From NCBI GenBank assembly GCA_964643355.1, contig CAZXPW010000007.1, positions 47,855 to 111,854 of the forward strand: a stretch of 64,000 nucleotides of DNA, in the 5' to 3' direction. Made by a program: the position numbers and the translations under genes. The notes under the pieces are model-generated. The model worked only from the letters and a program-made list of their open reading frames with translations. It did not search any database and was not told where the DNA came from. The DNA comes from FEN-1350 sp964643355. GTDB taxonomy: Bacteria > Planctomycetota > Phycisphaerae > Sedimentisphaerales > Anaerohalosphaeraceae. Shown here one piece after another: positions 27,232-37,062 of the stretch (position 1 is its first letter; each line of letters opens with the position of its first letter).

Positions 27232-29258
27232 GACGGCCGTTTGGAAAAATCGCTCGAGCGGTAGGCAAGATCGCATGGTTTTTCGCGTGCCTGATGGGCT
27301 TGCTGTCGATCGGTTTTGCCCTGTTGTGGAATGCCTTCCCGTTTCCGGAACATCAGTTGGCTCGATTTCAGGCCAGCCCGATGATTCTGGATAGCCAGGG
27401 GGGATTGTTGTTGCCAAAGGTCTCTCCGCAGCAACAGTGGCGTCTTCCCGTCCGATTATCCCGGATCGATCCGCGCTTGATCGATGCCACGATTGCGGTT
27501 GAAGATCGGCGATTTGGCTCGCACTTCGGCGTGGATCCGATTGCCTTCCTGCGGGCCATGGGGCAAAACCTGACGCATCGTCGAGTGATTTCCGGGGCCA
27601 GTACGATTCCCATGCAGGTTTGCCGGATGATGGAAGATCGTCCTCGGACGATCCGGTCCAAACTGATTGAATCATTCCGTGCCCTTCAACTCAGCCGGAT
27701 TCGCGACAAGGACCAGATTCTCGAATTGTATTTGAACATGGCTCCATATGGAGGGAATATCCGCGGGGTTGGCGCCGCCAGTTGGTACTATTTTTCCAAG
27801 CAACCCTGTGATCTTTCATTGGCGGAATCGGCCCTTCTGGCGGGCCTGCCGAAATCTCCCACACGATATGACCCTCGAAAACATCGGACCGCTGCGATTG
27901 ATCGCTCGCATCGAGTGCTGACTCGAATGGTCGAATGCGGTCGGCTTGCCCAAGGTGCGGCTCAGGAGGCGATTGCCAATCCGCCCATGATCCATCCTCC
28001 GCCACGGGAATCGTTAGCGACCCACGCCGCGATGCTGGCCTTGGCCCGTCGTCCGGAAGGGGGGCAAACGACTATTGTCCGCGAAGTCCAGCGGCAAGTG
28101 GAGGTCCTGGCCGGAGACCATCAAAGTTTGTTACCATCGGGCAGCGGATTGGCCGTGGTTGTGATTGAAATTTCGTCCAGTTCGATTGTCGCGATGATTG
28201 GTTCAACGGATTATGCCGATCCCTTCTCCGGTCAGGTCAATGCGGCCCTGGCCCGGCGAAGCCCCGGGTCCGCTCTTAAACCCTTCATCTATGCGGCCGC
28301 GTTTCAGGAAAACCGTCTGGCGGCGAATTCGATTGTTTACGATGTCCCGATGGACTTCGGCGGATGGAATCCGGCAAATTTTGACCGAACCTTTTCCGGA
28401 CCCATAACGGCCGCCGACGCTCTTCGTCGATCCCTGAATATCCCGGCTTTATATATCGCACAACAAACGGGGTTGGCCCGATGTTTCGGGATGATCGAAT
28501 CCGCCGGGATCCGTTTGCCGCCCGATATCACTCTGCGGGCGGGTCTGTCGCTGGTTGTGGGTGGCTTTGAAACCTCCTTGCTGGATCTGACCGCCGCGTA
28601 TGCCGTTTTTGGGCGCAGGGGTCAATATCAAAAACCCCGCTTGTTTGTCGATCAGCCGCAGGAGAAAGGTCGATTCGTTCTGGAGGAGAATGTCTGTGAC
28701 ACCCTCAACGAAATCCTGTCCTGCCGGAACCGCCCGGTTCACGGAATGGAAAACGCCGATGTCGAGCAATTGCCCTGGTTTATGTGGAAAACGGGGACCA
28801 GTTCCGGCCGACGCGATGCCTGGGCTGTCGGACACAATGGGCGATTCGCCGTCGGCGTATGGACGGGACGACTTTGCGGGACCGGCCGGCCGGACTTTAT
28901 TGGAGCCGAAGCTGCCGAGCCCCTCCTGGCCGGTATATTTTGCCTGCCGATCCTGAAAAACGATATTCCCATCAAAGTTCCCGGGCCCATCGCGGTTACC
29001 CGTCCCTTGCCAACGCCCGGGGTGTTGTCGGAGCAAGTCAGGATCCTTTCGCCCGAAGACGGCCGGATCTACCTGGCTATGGAAGGGACCATTCGGCTGC
29101 CCGTGAAAACCAATGGCCACCATGCGTTGAACTGGTTTCTGAATGATCGGATTGTCAATCCGGTGGATTCCGCACTGCAATTGCCGCGGGGATCATGGCG
29201 ACTGGTCTGTACTTCCGACAGCGGGCAATCGGCCTCCGTGACCTTTTCTGTTCGATAG
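27228..29258 (+). CDS. pbpC: penicillin-binding protein 1C
   Basis: This is a 676-residue bifunctional peptidoglycan synthase (glycosyltransferase plus transpeptidase), slightly shorter than E. coli PBP1C (770). One N-terminal membrane segment spans about 14-37. The GT51 domain has VEDRRFGSHFGVD with catalytic E92, GASTIPMQ, and LELYLNMAPYGG. The transpeptidase domain has S348 in SPGSALKPF (SxxK), SLN-like SLNIPALY, and K521-TGTS. A BiPBP C-terminal domain occupies about 590-676. Translation is coupled to the macroglobulin gene by an ATGA overlap. The pair acts at the inner membrane and periplasm. Confidence 0.95.
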   Translation: MRRPFGKIARAVGKIAWFFACLMGLLSIGFALLWNAFPFPEHQLARFQASPMILDSQGGLLLPKVSPQQQWRLPVRLSRIDPRLIDATIAVEDRRFGSHFGVDPIAFLRAMGQNLTHRRVISGASTIPMQVCRMMEDRPRTIRSKLIESFRALQLSRIRDKDQILELYLNMAPYGGNIRGVGAASWYYFSKQPCDLSLAESALLAGLPKSPTRYDPRKHRTAAIDRSHRVLTRMVECGRLAQGAAQEAIANPPMIHPPPRESLATHAAMLALARRPEGGQTTIVREVQRQVEVLAGDHQSLLPSGSGLAVVVIEISSSSIVAMIGSTDYADPFSGQVNAALARRSPGSALKPFIYAAAFQENRLAANSIVYDVPMDFGGWNPANFDRTFSGPITAADALRRSLNIPALYIAQQTGLARCFGMIESAGIRLPPDITLRAGLSLVVGGFETSLLDLTAAYAVFGRRGQYQKPRLFVDQPQEKGRFVLEENVCDTLNEILSCRNRPVHGMENADVEQLPWFMWKTGTSSGRRDAWAVGHNGRFAVGVWTGRLCGTGRPDFIGAEAAEPLLAGIFCLPILKNDIPIKVPGPIAVTRPLPTPGVLSEQVRILSPEDGRIYLAMEGTIRLPVKTNGHHALNWFLNDRIVNPVDSALQLPRGSWRLVCTSDSGQSASVTFSVR

Positions 29259-29299
29259 GACCAGTCAGTTAGCCAGTTGGAAGACCAATAAGTTAATTC

Positions 29300-29328
29300 T
29301 TGACCCGGCCAAGCCGATTTGGTAAAAT
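29300..29328 (+). promoter_or_regulatory. sigma-70 promoter of the cytochrome/UnbV operon
   Basis: TTGACC (29300-29305) and TAAAAT (29323-29328) are 17 bases apart. The leader to the first gene at 29464 is about 130 bases. No other good promoter was seen before 39692, which suggests one transcript for the six plus-strand genes. Confidence 0.6.
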
Positions 29329-29463
29329 GATGTCTTGCATCGCGTGCCTTATTGGAAATCAAGAATTCCAGAAGGTATCTCGTCCGGAGGGAGACGGGCG
29401 GAAGTGGATTGAGATGGACATGTTTGCTGAGGATGAGGACCCCGTGGAGGGGGTCGAAATCGG

Positions 29464-31341
29464 ATGTTGTACACAGGCAGGAATCGGAGAGCGGAAACGA
29501 AAAAGGGATTTTGTAGGATCAGATCCCTAGGCATAGGTATTTTTTTGTCTTTATGGATTCCCCCCCTAAGTGCCAGGATCACACTGGAGCATCCGATCGT
29601 CTGGACACAGATTCCCGTGAAAGGGACGAGTTCTGTATCCGGCACAAGCGGCCCGGATTTTACGCTCGGAGGGCGGATTGTCCTGCGAACACAGGAAGGT
29701 TTCATTCGGGTTCTGACCGGCGATTTTCACAGCGCTAGCGATCCGGATATTTCCTTTGACGCAAAACGCATCCTCTTTGCCGGAAAAAAGACCGTCGCCG
29801 ATCCATGGACAATTTACGAGATGGCCGCCGACGGATCGGAGATACGGCCGATCACCGGCGGGCTGGGGAGTTGTCGCTCTCCATGTTATCAATCCGCGAT
29901 GTTTACCTTGAACTCGCCGGCCCCGTGGTTTCAGGTGACCTTTGTTCGGGAAGTTGCTGAACCGGATCTTTTCGGTCAATCTCCGACACAGGTTCTGTAT
30001 TCGTGCAAACTGGATGGTTCGGAGGTTCGGCGATTAACCTATACTTGTTCAAATTGCCTGGATCCGTCCCTGATGTACGACGGCCGGATTTTGTTCTCAA
30101 GCCAACGGGGGATCGGCGATTCAACAAGGGGTCGGTTTGATCTGTTCGGGATCAACCTGGACGGGACGGATTATGCGTTGTATGCACCGGCTGGGACGGC
30201 GAAATATCGGCATATGGCCTGCTCGACCCAAAAGCTCGTCGTTTTTATCGAGTCGGACTTTCCGACTTCGGATGGATCCGGTTCTCTCGGGAGCGTGGCG
30301 ATCCGTCGGCCGCTGTATTCGTATAAGCCGATCACACGACCCGCGGATGGGCTCTTCCATTCTCCGTCGCCTTTGCCTGACGGGCGGTTGCTGGTGTCCC
30401 GAAGATCCGGCAACGGCCAGGATACATTTGCTTTGGTCTGTTTGGATCCCGAAACGGGACGATTTGACTCTATATTCGATGATCCGGAAGTTCACGATAT
30501 CCAGCCGCGAATTCTGGCGGTTCGTACCGAGCCGGATGGACGCAGCAGCGTCGTGTCCGAAGACGACAAAACGGGCAAACTGTATTGTCTGAATGTAGCC
30601 ATCAGCGACCTGAAAGCCCCCCAGGCCCTGGGTCCGGCGATCGCAAAATCGCTTCGCGTGATGGAAGGAATCCCGCAGAAATCGGGGGAAGGTTCAGTCG
30701 TTCTCCGGCGAATCCTCGATCAGATTGACTTGGAGAAAGACGGTTCCTTCAATATCGAAATCCCCGCCGTCACCCCGATCGAACTCCAGTTGCTCGACGC
30801 CGACGGTTTGGCCCTGAGGAGTTGCCGCTGGATCTGGGCGATGAATCACGAACAGCGGGGGTGTATCGGGTGCCACGAGGATCCGGAACTGACCCCGCCG
30901 AATGATCATTTGGCCCTGGCTCTGACTCGAAAATCCACTCCTTTGGCCAACGAGCCGGCAAAACGGAAAACGGTGGATTATCGCAATCATGTGGCTCCGA
31001 TCGTGTCGGCCAAATGTGCGAGTTGCCATTCTGCGCGACATCGAACGCTGAAGTTGGCCTCGGAATCCGTCGCGGAGTCGGTGCCGGTTGCATATCGAAC
31101 CCTCATCGCGCCGACGGGGAAATACTTGGTTCCGGGCGAAGCGAGGAACAGCCCGCTGATCTGGCGGATTCTCGGTCGCAAAACAACTCGTCCGTGGGAT
31201 CCTCCGGCGGATACCGGCGACATTCGGCCCATGCCTCCGAAACATGCCTCGCCGATGACGAAAGAGGAAATTCGGATGATAATCGAATGGATTGATTTGG
31301 GCGCCGTTTGGGATGGAACCGTGGACGGCGGTTCCACATAG
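29464..31341 (+). CDS. secreted diheme protein with TolB-like propeller and hydrazine-synthase-alpha-like domain
   Basis: This is a 625-residue protein with a signal sequence (about 22-38). Residues about 55-390 form a TolB/WD40-like propeller (ISFDAKRILFAGKK, LSYDGRI-like LMYDGRILFSSQRG). Next is a segment resembling the middle domain of hydrazine synthase alpha, ending in GCIGCHE (C467xxC470H). A second haem site is C518-A-S-C521-H, in a PSD-cytochrome-like end with PMPPKHASPMT. So it is a c-type cytochrome with two haem attachment sites. Hydrazine synthase partners are absent, so only the domain is shared, not the reaction. It is the first gene of a likely redox operon with the UnbV and decaheme genes downstream. 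Confidence 0.8.
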   Translation: MLYTGRNRRAETKKGFCRIRSLGIGIFLSLWIPPLSARITLEHPIVWTQIPVKGTSSVSGTSGPDFTLGGRIVLRTQEGFIRVLTGDFHSASDPDISFDAKRILFAGKKTVADPWTIYEMAADGSEIRPITGGLGSCRSPCYQSAMFTLNSPAPWFQVTFVREVAEPDLFGQSPTQVLYSCKLDGSEVRRLTYTCSNCLDPSLMYDGRILFSSQRGIGDSTRGRFDLFGINLDGTDYALYAPAGTAKYRHMACSTQKLVVFIESDFPTSDGSGSLGSVAIRRPLYSYKPITRPADGLFHSPSPLPDGRLLVSRRSGNGQDTFALVCLDPETGRFDSIFDDPEVHDIQPRILAVRTEPDGRSSVVSEDDKTGKLYCLNVAISDLKAPQALGPAIAKSLRVMEGIPQKSGEGSVVLRRILDQIDLEKDGSFNIEIPAVTPIELQLLDADGLALRSCRWIWAMNHEQRGCIGCHEDPELTPPNDHLALALTRKSTPLANEPAKRKTVDYRNHVAPIVSAKCASCHSARHRTLKLASESVAESVPVAYRTLIAPTGKYLVPGEARNSPLIWRILGRKTTRPWDPPADTGDIRPMPPKHASPMTKEEIRMIIEWIDLGAVWDGTVDGGST

Positions 31342-31361
31342 AACCCCCCCCGGGAGAAGCG

Positions 31362-32999
31362 ATGAGGAAAATAAATTCAATCTGTATCCTATTCATCCTG
31401 TCCTCGGCGGTCCTGGCCGCGAATGACTCGGCGAGTTTGCCGACTTTTACCGATGTGACGGATGTCGCGGGAATTTCCTTTAAACACAGCGTCGGCGACT
31501 TTGAAATGAGCAATATTGTTGAAGGAACCGGAGCTGGAATCGTCGTGTTCGATTATGATGGGGACGGCTGGCAGGACCTGTACTTCCTGTCAGGACGATG
31601 GAATAAACAGATCAACGATAATCGCGGTCGAACCCTTCGCGGCAAGCTGTCCAACCGCCTGTACCGCAACAACGGCAACGGGACTTTTACCGATGTGACC
31701 GACAAGGCGGGCGTGGCAGGCGATGACAATTATGGTTGCGGCGGGTCGGCGGCGGATTTTGACGGCGACGGGGATCTGGACCTCTATGTGTGCAACTACG
31801 GGCCGAATTTGTTGTATCGCAACAACGGCGATGGGACCTTCACGGACATTTCGCAGGACAGCGGACTGGCCGATCCGCGATGGAGCTTATCGGCCCCGTG
31901 GTTTGATTACGACAATGACGGTCGTCTGGATGTGTTCGTTTGCAATTACCTGGAATACGACAGCGGTAAATTCCGTTCTTTCTACGCCGCCGCTGGCTAT
32001 CCCGGGCCCCTGAGCTACAATGGTCAGCCCGATGCCCTGTATCGAAACAATGGCAATGGGACCTTTACGGACAGGACGCAAAATGCCGGCCTCGAAAATC
32101 CCGAAGGTCGCGGAATGAGCGCGACGGTGGCCGATTTCGACAACGACGGACATCCGGATATTTATGTCGCCAATGACGCCTCCGACAACGATTTTTTCCG
32201 AAATCTTGGCAACGGCTCGTTTGTCAACGAGGCGATGATTCGCGGGCTGGCCTTCGGAGAGGGCGGGCAGGGGGTTTCGTCGATGGGGCCGACCGTCGGC
32301 GATGTCAATCGCGACGGGTTGCTCGATCTGTTCATTCCGGATATGGGCTACAATTGCCTGCTGGTGAACCGCGGCGATTTCTTCGAAGACCTGACGGCCA
32401 AGACCGGAGTCGCCCTGACATGTGGGCAATATACCGGATGGGGGGGGCTGTTATTCGACTATGACGCCGACGGTTGGCTGGATATTTTCGTGGCCAACGG
32501 CGATCCCCATCACGAATATCCGGAAGAGGCCGTCTTGTTGAGAAATGATCGAGCTGGAAAGTTTGTGGATGTCGCAAAACAATCCGGAGAGTATTTTGCG
32601 CGAAAATATGTCGGACGCGGTTCGACCTACATTGATTTCGACAACGACGGCGATCTGGACATTGTCATCTCCAACCTCAACGACAGGGCCCGCCTGCTCC
32701 GAAATAATGGCGGCCCCAATCGCCAAATCCTGATCGAGGCCAAATTGTCCAATGGAAGATCCGACGCCGTAGGAGCGCGGATTACGGTGACCACCGGCGG
32801 ACTCAGGCAGATTCGGGATCTGATTGCCGTCACGGGGTATCTGTCCCAGGCCGATCCGCGGCTGCACTTTGGGCTGGGGAGCGCCGATACGATCGACCGA
32901 ATCGAAATCCGCTGGCCCGACAAGACGGTCACCCTATTGGAAAATGTCAAACCTCAACCGATTCTCAAGATCGTTCAACCCCGAACTCAGGAACGCTAA
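31362..32999 (+). CDS. secreted VCBS/FG-GAP protein with ASPIC/UnbV domain (CRTAC1-like)
   Basis: This is a 545-residue protein with a signal peptide (about 1-20) and many FG-GAP/VCBS repeats with Ca-binding loops of the form DxDGDGxxDLY (DYDGDGWQDLYFL, DFDGDGDLDLYVCNYG, DFDNDGHPDIYV). An ASPIC/UnbV domain closes the protein (about 465-540; GARITVTTGGL, HFGLGSADTIDRIEIRWPD). It is probably an integrin-alpha-like beta-propeller outside the cytoplasm. GGGAG precedes the ATG at 31362. It lies 20 bases after the diheme gene and 6 bases before the decaheme gene, in one operon. The molecular role of UnbV proteins is unknown; association with cytochromes is only contextual. Confidence 0.9.
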   Translation: MRKINSICILFILSSAVLAANDSASLPTFTDVTDVAGISFKHSVGDFEMSNIVEGTGAGIVVFDYDGDGWQDLYFLSGRWNKQINDNRGRTLRGKLSNRLYRNNGNGTFTDVTDKAGVAGDDNYGCGGSAADFDGDGDLDLYVCNYGPNLLYRNNGDGTFTDISQDSGLADPRWSLSAPWFDYDNDGRLDVFVCNYLEYDSGKFRSFYAAAGYPGPLSYNGQPDALYRNNGNGTFTDRTQNAGLENPEGRGMSATVADFDNDGHPDIYVANDASDNDFFRNLGNGSFVNEAMIRGLAFGEGGQGVSSMGPTVGDVNRDGLLDLFIPDMGYNCLLVNRGDFFEDLTAKTGVALTCGQYTGWGGLLFDYDADGWLDIFVANGDPHHEYPEEAVLLRNDRAGKFVDVAKQSGEYFARKYVGRGSTYIDFDNDGDLDIVISNLNDRARLLRNNGGPNRQILIEAKLSNGRSDAVGARITVTTGGLRQIRDLIAVTGYLSQADPRLHFGLGSADTIDRIEIRWPDKTVTLLENVKPQPILKIVQPRTQER

Positions 33000-33005
33000 G
33001 CGAAG

Positions 33006-35855
33006 ATGAACCGGACGGCATTGATTTCTGTAATTCTGACAATGATCCTGATTGGCTCGGCCGCGGCCAAATCGGAAAAGAAAATGCCCTATTTTGTGGG
33101 CGCTGGCACTTGTGCGACCTGCCACGACGGAGCGGGAATGGGTCATCAGATGAGCCAGTGGATTTCCTCCAGGCACGCGCGGGCGTATGCGGTATTGTCC
33201 CGTCCGGAATCCAGACAAATCGCTCTGCTCAGCGGTATCCCCGTCGAACCGCAGCGATCGCCGATGTGCCTGGGTTGTCATGCCACCGGCGCCGAGGCCG
33301 AGGATTGGGAGAAGGACCCGACCTTCCACACCGAAGACGGCGTGCAGTGTGAAAAGTGCCACGGACCCGGCAGCGAGTACATGGATGAAGATGTGATGAA
33401 GAATCCGACAGCGGCGATGCAGGCCGGTCTGCGGATTCCGACGATCGACGACTGCGTGAATTGTCATGTCGTCAAAGGTTCGCATGACGCGGTTCATCGT
33501 CAACAGCCGTTCGACCTGGAAAAGGCGTATGTGCGCGTCGCGCATCCGACGCCGGACAATCCGTTCTGGGGAGCGTCGTTGCCAATGCCGGAGGCCGTAA
33601 AAGATCAACCGCGTTACATCGGCTCGATCGCCTGTGCCAGGTGCCACAACGAGCCCGACATGGGCTATCAATACAGTCATTGGCGGGTCAGTCCTCATGC
33701 CCGGGCGTACGCGGTTCTTGCCACACCCAAGGCGTTCGAGATAGCCAAGACCAAAGGCGTAACGATCGAGCCGCAGAAGAGTCCGGAATGCTTGAAATGC
33801 CATGTGGGTTTCTGGAAAGATCCGGCGGGGGGGCTGGCCGACCCGTTTGTCCTCTATGAAGGCGTTGGTTGTGAGGCCTGCCACGGAGCCGCAAGCAAAT
33901 ATGCGATCGAATCCATCATGGAAGATCCTGCAGCGGCTGAGGCCGCGGGTCTCAAATCCGTGGATTCCCAAACCTGCCTGCAATGTCATCAGGACAGCCA
34001 TGAAAAACCCTTCGACTACAAGTCGTACAAGCTCCAGATCGCCCACCCGATGGCGTCGCCCCCGGTCGTTGCCGAGCCGATCTATAAAAACCCGATCAAT
34101 ATGGCTTTGGCGCCGGATGGCAAGGAATTGCTTGTGACCTGCGAATCGTCGGATACGGTAATTGTAATCGATGTTGCGGCCCATCGGAAAATCGCCGAGA
34201 TCCCCGTCGGTCGTCAACCTCATGATGTCGCGTTTCACCCCGCGGGCAAGACCGCGTATGTCACTTCCCGGCTGGAAGATGCGGTCTCGGTGATTGATGT
34301 TGCCGGGAGGCATGTCATCGCCACGCTGCCGGTCGGGGATGAACCCCACGGCGTCCTGACCGATGCGGAGGGGAAATACCTGTATATTCTGAATACTTCC
34401 TCCGACAGTATCAGCGTCTTCGATACCGGGACGCTGAAGGAAGTCAAGCGGTTATCGGCCGGACGGAGTCCGTGGTCCCTGGCCCTGTCGCCGGATCGTA
34501 CGACGATTTGCGTAACGAACAATCTTTCCCAACTCGGCGAGTTTCGAACCGAACCCAAATCCGAAATTACCCTGATCGATACTCGTACCGCTACCGTGAT
34601 CGACCGTCGACCGGCCGTCGGAACCAATCTCTTGCAGGGCATCGCCTGGCATCCGTCCGGCGAGTTTGCAATCTTTACCCACAACCGGACCAAAAATCTG
34701 GTCCCGATGAGCCGTCTGATGCAGGGCTGGACGATCACTAACGGGATTGGACTGCTGTGGAATGACGGGCGAATCAATCAGGTTCTGCTGGATCAGCCGG
34801 ACCTGTCGTTTCCGGATGCCGCCGATGTGGCAATTACGCCGGATGGGAAACGGGCATTGGTCACCAGTTCCAGTTCGGACCGTGTGGCGGTGATAGAGAT
34901 TGGCAAATTGCTGTCGCTGCTCAAGTCCGCTTCGGCCTATGAACTCCAACATGTCATTCCGAATCATCTCGGCAAAAGTACCGAGTTTGTTGTCAAACAT
35001 ATCACCACGCCAACCAACCCCCGCGGGATTCTGATTCTCCCGGATGGCAACCATGCGTTTGTCGCATCCACGCTGGACGATTCGCTGGCGGTGATCGATT
35101 TGGCGTCTCTGGAAGTGACCGATCGGATCGATCTGGGTGGGCCCAAGGTCATTACGCAGGTCCGCTTCGGGGAGCGGCTGTTCAACAATGCATCCATTAC
35201 CTTCCGTCGCCAGTTTGCTTGCCATTCCTGTCACCCTGACGGTCATATTGATGGCGTGACCTACGATATTGAAGCCGATGGAATCGGCCTCAGTCCCGTG
35301 GACAATCGAACCCTTCGCGGTATCTTGGACACTGCACCGTTCAAATGGGAAGGAACCAATCCCAGCTTAAGCCGTCAGTGCGGGGCGCGGTTATCGGTGT
35401 ACTTCACGCGGCTGGCCCCCTTCAATCCCGAACAACTGGCCGCCGTGGACCGATACATTTGCACGATTCCCCGGCCCGCGAATCGATATCGTCCGCTCGG
35501 AGCGCCGCTGACCGAGGCCCAGCGCCGGGGCCGTGAAATCTTCCAGCGAACCATGACCAATGACGGCCGCATGATCCCGATCGAGAACCGTTGCGCAACT
35601 TGTCATTTTCCGCCCCTCTATACCGATCGTCGTGTTCACGACATCGGCTCGCAGCACAAAACCGATCGTCAGGGCAAGTTTGACACCCCGCACCTCAACA
35701 ACATCTACGACTCGGCGCCCTATCTGCACAACGGCATGGCCAATACGCTGGAAGAAATCTGGACTCGGTTCAACCCCTACGATACGCATGGCGTGACCAA
35801 CGATATGACCAAAGACCAGCTCAACGACCTGGTCGAATACTTGAAAACCCTGTGA
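33006..35855 (+). CDS. decaheme fusion: duplicated tetraheme cytochrome, YVTN propeller and diheme domain
   Basis: This is a 949-residue secreted protein (signal 1-21) with ten CxxCH sites. The first eight begin at residues 36, 88, 115, 150 and 210, 262, 289, 324: two tetraheme modules with identical spacing (52, 27, 35), repeating every 174 residues. Both also share HARAYAVL. They resemble cytochrome c554-type modules. A YVTN-type beta-propeller follows (about 355-720; VSVIDVAGRHVIATLPVGDEPHG). The end, about 725-949, carries sites at 739 (CHSCH) and 863 (CATCH) and the downstream PYLHNGMANTLEEI motif, like diheme cytochrome c peroxidase/MauG-type domains. It is likely a periplasmic electron carrier or redox enzyme. 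The donor and acceptor are unknown. It starts 6 bases after the UnbV gene. Confidence 0.9.
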   Translation: MNRTALISVILTMILIGSAAAKSEKKMPYFVGAGTCATCHDGAGMGHQMSQWISSRHARAYAVLSRPESRQIALLSGIPVEPQRSPMCLGCHATGAEAEDWEKDPTFHTEDGVQCEKCHGPGSEYMDEDVMKNPTAAMQAGLRIPTIDDCVNCHVVKGSHDAVHRQQPFDLEKAYVRVAHPTPDNPFWGASLPMPEAVKDQPRYIGSIACARCHNEPDMGYQYSHWRVSPHARAYAVLATPKAFEIAKTKGVTIEPQKSPECLKCHVGFWKDPAGGLADPFVLYEGVGCEACHGAASKYAIESIMEDPAAAEAAGLKSVDSQTCLQCHQDSHEKPFDYKSYKLQIAHPMASPPVVAEPIYKNPINMALAPDGKELLVTCESSDTVIVIDVAAHRKIAEIPVGRQPHDVAFHPAGKTAYVTSRLEDAVSVIDVAGRHVIATLPVGDEPHGVLTDAEGKYLYILNTSSDSISVFDTGTLKEVKRLSAGRSPWSLALSPDRTTICVTNNLSQLGEFRTEPKSEITLIDTRTATVIDRRPAVGTNLLQGIAWHPSGEFAIFTHNRTKNLVPMSRLMQGWTITNGIGLLWNDGRINQVLLDQPDLSFPDAADVAITPDGKRALVTSSSSDRVAVIEIGKLLSLLKSASAYELQHVIPNHLGKSTEFVVKHITTPTNPRGILILPDGNHAFVASTLDDSLAVIDLASLEVTDRIDLGGPKVITQVRFGERLFNNASITFRRQFACHSCHPDGHIDGVTYDIEADGIGLSPVDNRTLRGILDTAPFKWEGTNPSLSRQCGARLSVYFTRLAPFNPEQLAAVDRYICTIPRPANRYRPLGAPLTEAQRRGREIFQRTMTNDGRMIPIENRCATCHFPPLYTDRRVHDIGSQHKTDRQGKFDTPHLNNIYDSAPYLHNGMANTLEEIWTRFNPYDTHGVTNDMTKDQLNDLVEYLKTL

Positions 35856-35879
35856 GGATGAAATACGGAGTCGAATGCG

Positions 35880-37016
35880 ATGAGACTGGAACGATGGATT
35901 CTTCTGGAAATCGTGCTTCTTACGGGCGGAGGAATGGCGGCGAATACAGAACTGCCTTATGTCTATACGGAATGGAGACAGTTTACCGTCGCAGAGGGTC
36001 TCCCCAACGACCATATTTTTTCCGTTAAGGCCGATGGTCCCCGGGTCTGGGTTGGCAGCGAGGATGGCCTGGCTTGCATCGACAAAAAAACCGGCAAAGT
36101 GATCAAATCCTGGCAAATGAAAGACGGACTTCCCTGGCAGGCGGTGACGGCGATTGAAATCCATAAGAAGACCGGCGATGTCTGGCTGGGACTCTTTGGC
36201 GGCGGACTGGCCCGGTTCAGCGGCGGGCGGTTTGACCACTTTCACCAACTCAACAGCGGCCTGGTCAATGATGTCGTCTATGCGGTGACCATTGAAAACG
36301 ACAACATTTGGGCCGCCACTACCGCCGGCTCCAGCCGATACAATGTCGTCACCGGCGAATGGACTATCTTTACCGAAAAGAATGCCCCAATGGAAGAGAT
36401 CTGGAATTATGGAGCCCATTACAATGACGGCAAGGTCTATCTGGCCATCTGGGGCTCGGGTGTCTTGGAGTTCGATGTCGCGACCGAAACCTGGAAGACT
36501 TATCTTGATCCCGATGGCGAGATGGAGATTGATCTCTATCGCGATGACGGCGTCGTGCATGTCATTACCACTGGCGTAACCTATATCGACGGCATTTTGT
36601 GGGTGTCCTCGTATTTCGGCGAATCTCGTTACGATGGCCGTCACTGGCGGGGCTATTATGCCCATGAAACCGGACTGCCCAACGATTTTACCAACAATGT
36701 CAAGGGCCGCAGCGCCGATGAGGCCTGGTTCTGCACCGACAAGGGTGTCGGCGTGGTTACGGACTTTGAAACCGACACCTGGGTTACCTACACCATGGAC
36801 CCCAAAACCCATCATGGGAAGGCCGTCGTTTCCCGAAATAAAAAAGTACTGGAGGAGGTTATCACCCCCGTCGGGATTCCGCACAACTTTATTATCTGTG
36901 CCGATATCGACGGCGATGATGTGTGGATTGGAACTGGAAAGGGATTGGCTTGGGGTATTGGTAAAGGGTATTATCCTCGATTGCGCATGCGACCGCCGAT
37001 GTCAAATATCAAATGA
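35880..37016 (+). CDS. secreted two-component-regulator-type propeller protein
   Basis: This is a 378-residue protein with a signal segment (about 5-21) followed by repeated blades of the regulator-propeller kind: FTVAEGLPNDHIFSVKADGPRVWVGSEDGL, then VWLGLFGGGLARFSGG, NIWAATTAGSSRYN and VWIGTGKGLAW. In other proteins such propellers sense signals upstream of a histidine kinase; here there is no kinase, membrane helix or haem. It lies 24 bases after the decaheme gene in the same operon, so it may bind a partner or ligand of the redox proteins. Function unknown. Confidence 0.8.
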   Translation: MRLERWILLEIVLLTGGGMAANTELPYVYTEWRQFTVAEGLPNDHIFSVKADGPRVWVGSEDGLACIDKKTGKVIKSWQMKDGLPWQAVTAIEIHKKTGDVWLGLFGGGLARFSGGRFDHFHQLNSGLVNDVVYAVTIENDNIWAATTAGSSRYNVVTGEWTIFTEKNAPMEEIWNYGAHYNDGKVYLAIWGSGVLEFDVATETWKTYLDPDGEMEIDLYRDDGVVHVITTGVTYIDGILWVSSYFGESRYDGRHWRGYYAHETGLPNDFTNNVKGRSADEAWFCTDKGVGVVTDFETDTWVTYTMDPKTHHGKAVVSRNKKVLEEVITPVGIPHNFIICADIDGDDVWIGTGKGLAWGIGKGYYPRLRMRPPMSNIK

Positions 37017-37062
37017 CAATTCGTTTGTAAGAGAAAATCCCACGGAAAGAAGAGGTGAGGGT

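Noticed and set aside
29464..31341. Possible anammox hydrazine synthase
   Set aside because: Only one domain resembles the alpha subunit. There are no beta/gamma subunits and no hydrazine dehydrogenase or other anammox genes.
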